This document shows positions 63,359 through 64,000 of a stretch of DNA of 64,000 nucleotides, in pieces. The first letter of the stretch is position 1. Every line of letters starts with the position of its first letter. The notes under the pieces were generated by a model that worked only from the letters and a program-made list of their open reading frames with translations, was not told the origin of the DNA and did not search any database. The position numbers and the translations under genes were made by a program. Source of the DNA: Eledone cirrhosa (taxonomy: Eukaryota; Mollusca; Cephalopoda; Octopoda; Eledonidae); NCBI GenBank assembly GCA_964016885.1, contig OZ024760.1, positions 2,881,227 through 2,945,226 on the forward strand, read 5' to 3'.

Positions 63359-64000
63359 GGTACTAATCTGCACTACATCCACCGCCGATCAAACCATCCT
63401 AGGAACATCACAAACAACCTGGTCAAAAACATCTCCCTCCGCATATCCCGTTTGTCAGCTAATGAGCGGATATTCGATGAACATGCGCCTTATTACAACC
63501 AGGCCCTCAAGCGGAGTGGTTTCCGGGAGGAAATATCCTACTGTCCAGATCCCATTAGCGGAACCAGCAGGAGACACCGCCGCTCACGCAATGTAACATG
63601 GTTCAATCCTCCCCACAACGCAGAGGTGACTACTCCCATCGGGAAACTATTCTTTAGGCTCATTGAAAAACACTTCCCATTACAACACCGCTACCACAAC
63701 ATAATTAACAAAAATACCATCAAACTCTCTTACAGCACTACACCAAACTTCGCACAAAACATCGTCTCCTCTAACAACAAAAAACTCAACCCCGATGGCA
63801 GAAATAACCTAAATAGCAGTGGAGAACCGACCAGGAGGTGTAACTGCCCGGATAGATCTATTTGCCCACTCGACAATAGATGCAGAGACCGTAATGTGAT
63901 CTACCAGTGCAACGTGAGGACGGATACCTCCAACAAAGCCTATATAGGACTTACCGCATGTGACTTCAAGACCCGGCTATACCAACATAGACATACCTTC
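63359..64000 (+). mobile_element. Penelope-like retroelement: RT end and GIY-YIG endonuclease (partial)
   Basis: An unbroken frame of 214 codons with no stop runs to the window edge. The first part (GTNLHYIHRRSNHPRN, later SLRISRLSANERIFDEH and ALKRSGF) matches the end of the Penelope-type reverse transcriptase and its thumb. Then come a linker finger (CNCPDRSICPLDNRC, cysteines in CxCx5Cx5C spacing) and the start of a GIY-YIG nuclease (VIYQCNV, then KAYIGLT and FKTRLYQHRHTF). In Penelope-like elements this nuclease nicks target DNA for reverse transcription. It is 5'-truncated at the G-rich run; no Met start is expected. The open frame suggests a young copy. Confidence 0.85.

Overview
The window is nuclear DNA of an animal, most probably an octopod cephalopod. 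It is AT-rich and intron-dense, full of (TA)n, (GATGAT)n and (GGT)n microsatellites. It carries many copies of tRNA-derived SINEs and of non-LTR (LINE) 3' ends whose tails end in ATG or ATT repeats, a combination familiar from octopus genomes. There is no bacterial-style gene, operon or CRISPR array. The species call is inference from repeat types only.

One host gene can be supported. Seven small exons on the + strand (26381-26434, 28002-28046, 30653-30777, 43735-43906, 53702-53824, 58752-58827, 61215-61248) join with consistent splice phases (0,0,2,0,0,1,2). They read as the start of an ectonucleotide pyrophosphatase/phosphodiesterase (ENPP/NPP) protein: an acidic cytoplasmic tail, a basic stop-transfer stretch, one membrane span (type II), a Thr-rich stalk, then the start of the alkaline-phosphatase-fold catalytic domain. 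The nucleophile Thr is present. The first zinc-ligand Asp of the family motif is Gly, the following Phe is Thr, and a substrate-pocket Asn appears to be Asp, so this paralogue may be catalytically altered or a pseudoenzyme. The initiator exon lies upstream or was missed; the 3' exons lie beyond the window.

Layout. 1-26 kb: a 99-nt satellite made from a LINE coding segment, then SINEs, LINE tails, fold-back hairpins in (TA)n, and large CA/CAC/GAT/GGT arrays. 26-31 kb: exons 1-3 among SINE/LINE debris. 31-43 kb (intron 3): a 48-nt array of about 49 units, two huge convergent complementary trinucleotide arrays, a 21-nt array, a decayed reverse transcriptase and MITE-like elements. 43-54 kb (intron 4): 68-, 82-, 49- and 33-nt arrays plus SINE/LINE/MITE copies. 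54-61 kb: exon 5, a 107-nt satellite of about 24 units, and exons 6-7 with nested mobile elements. 61-64 kb: LINE and SINE copies, a 140-bp (TA)n, and the C-terminal part of a Penelope-like element with a GIY-YIG endonuclease that runs off the window end.

The main theme is that LINE 3' ends seed both the SINE tails and several tandem arrays, and that arrays sit very close to the ENPP exons.
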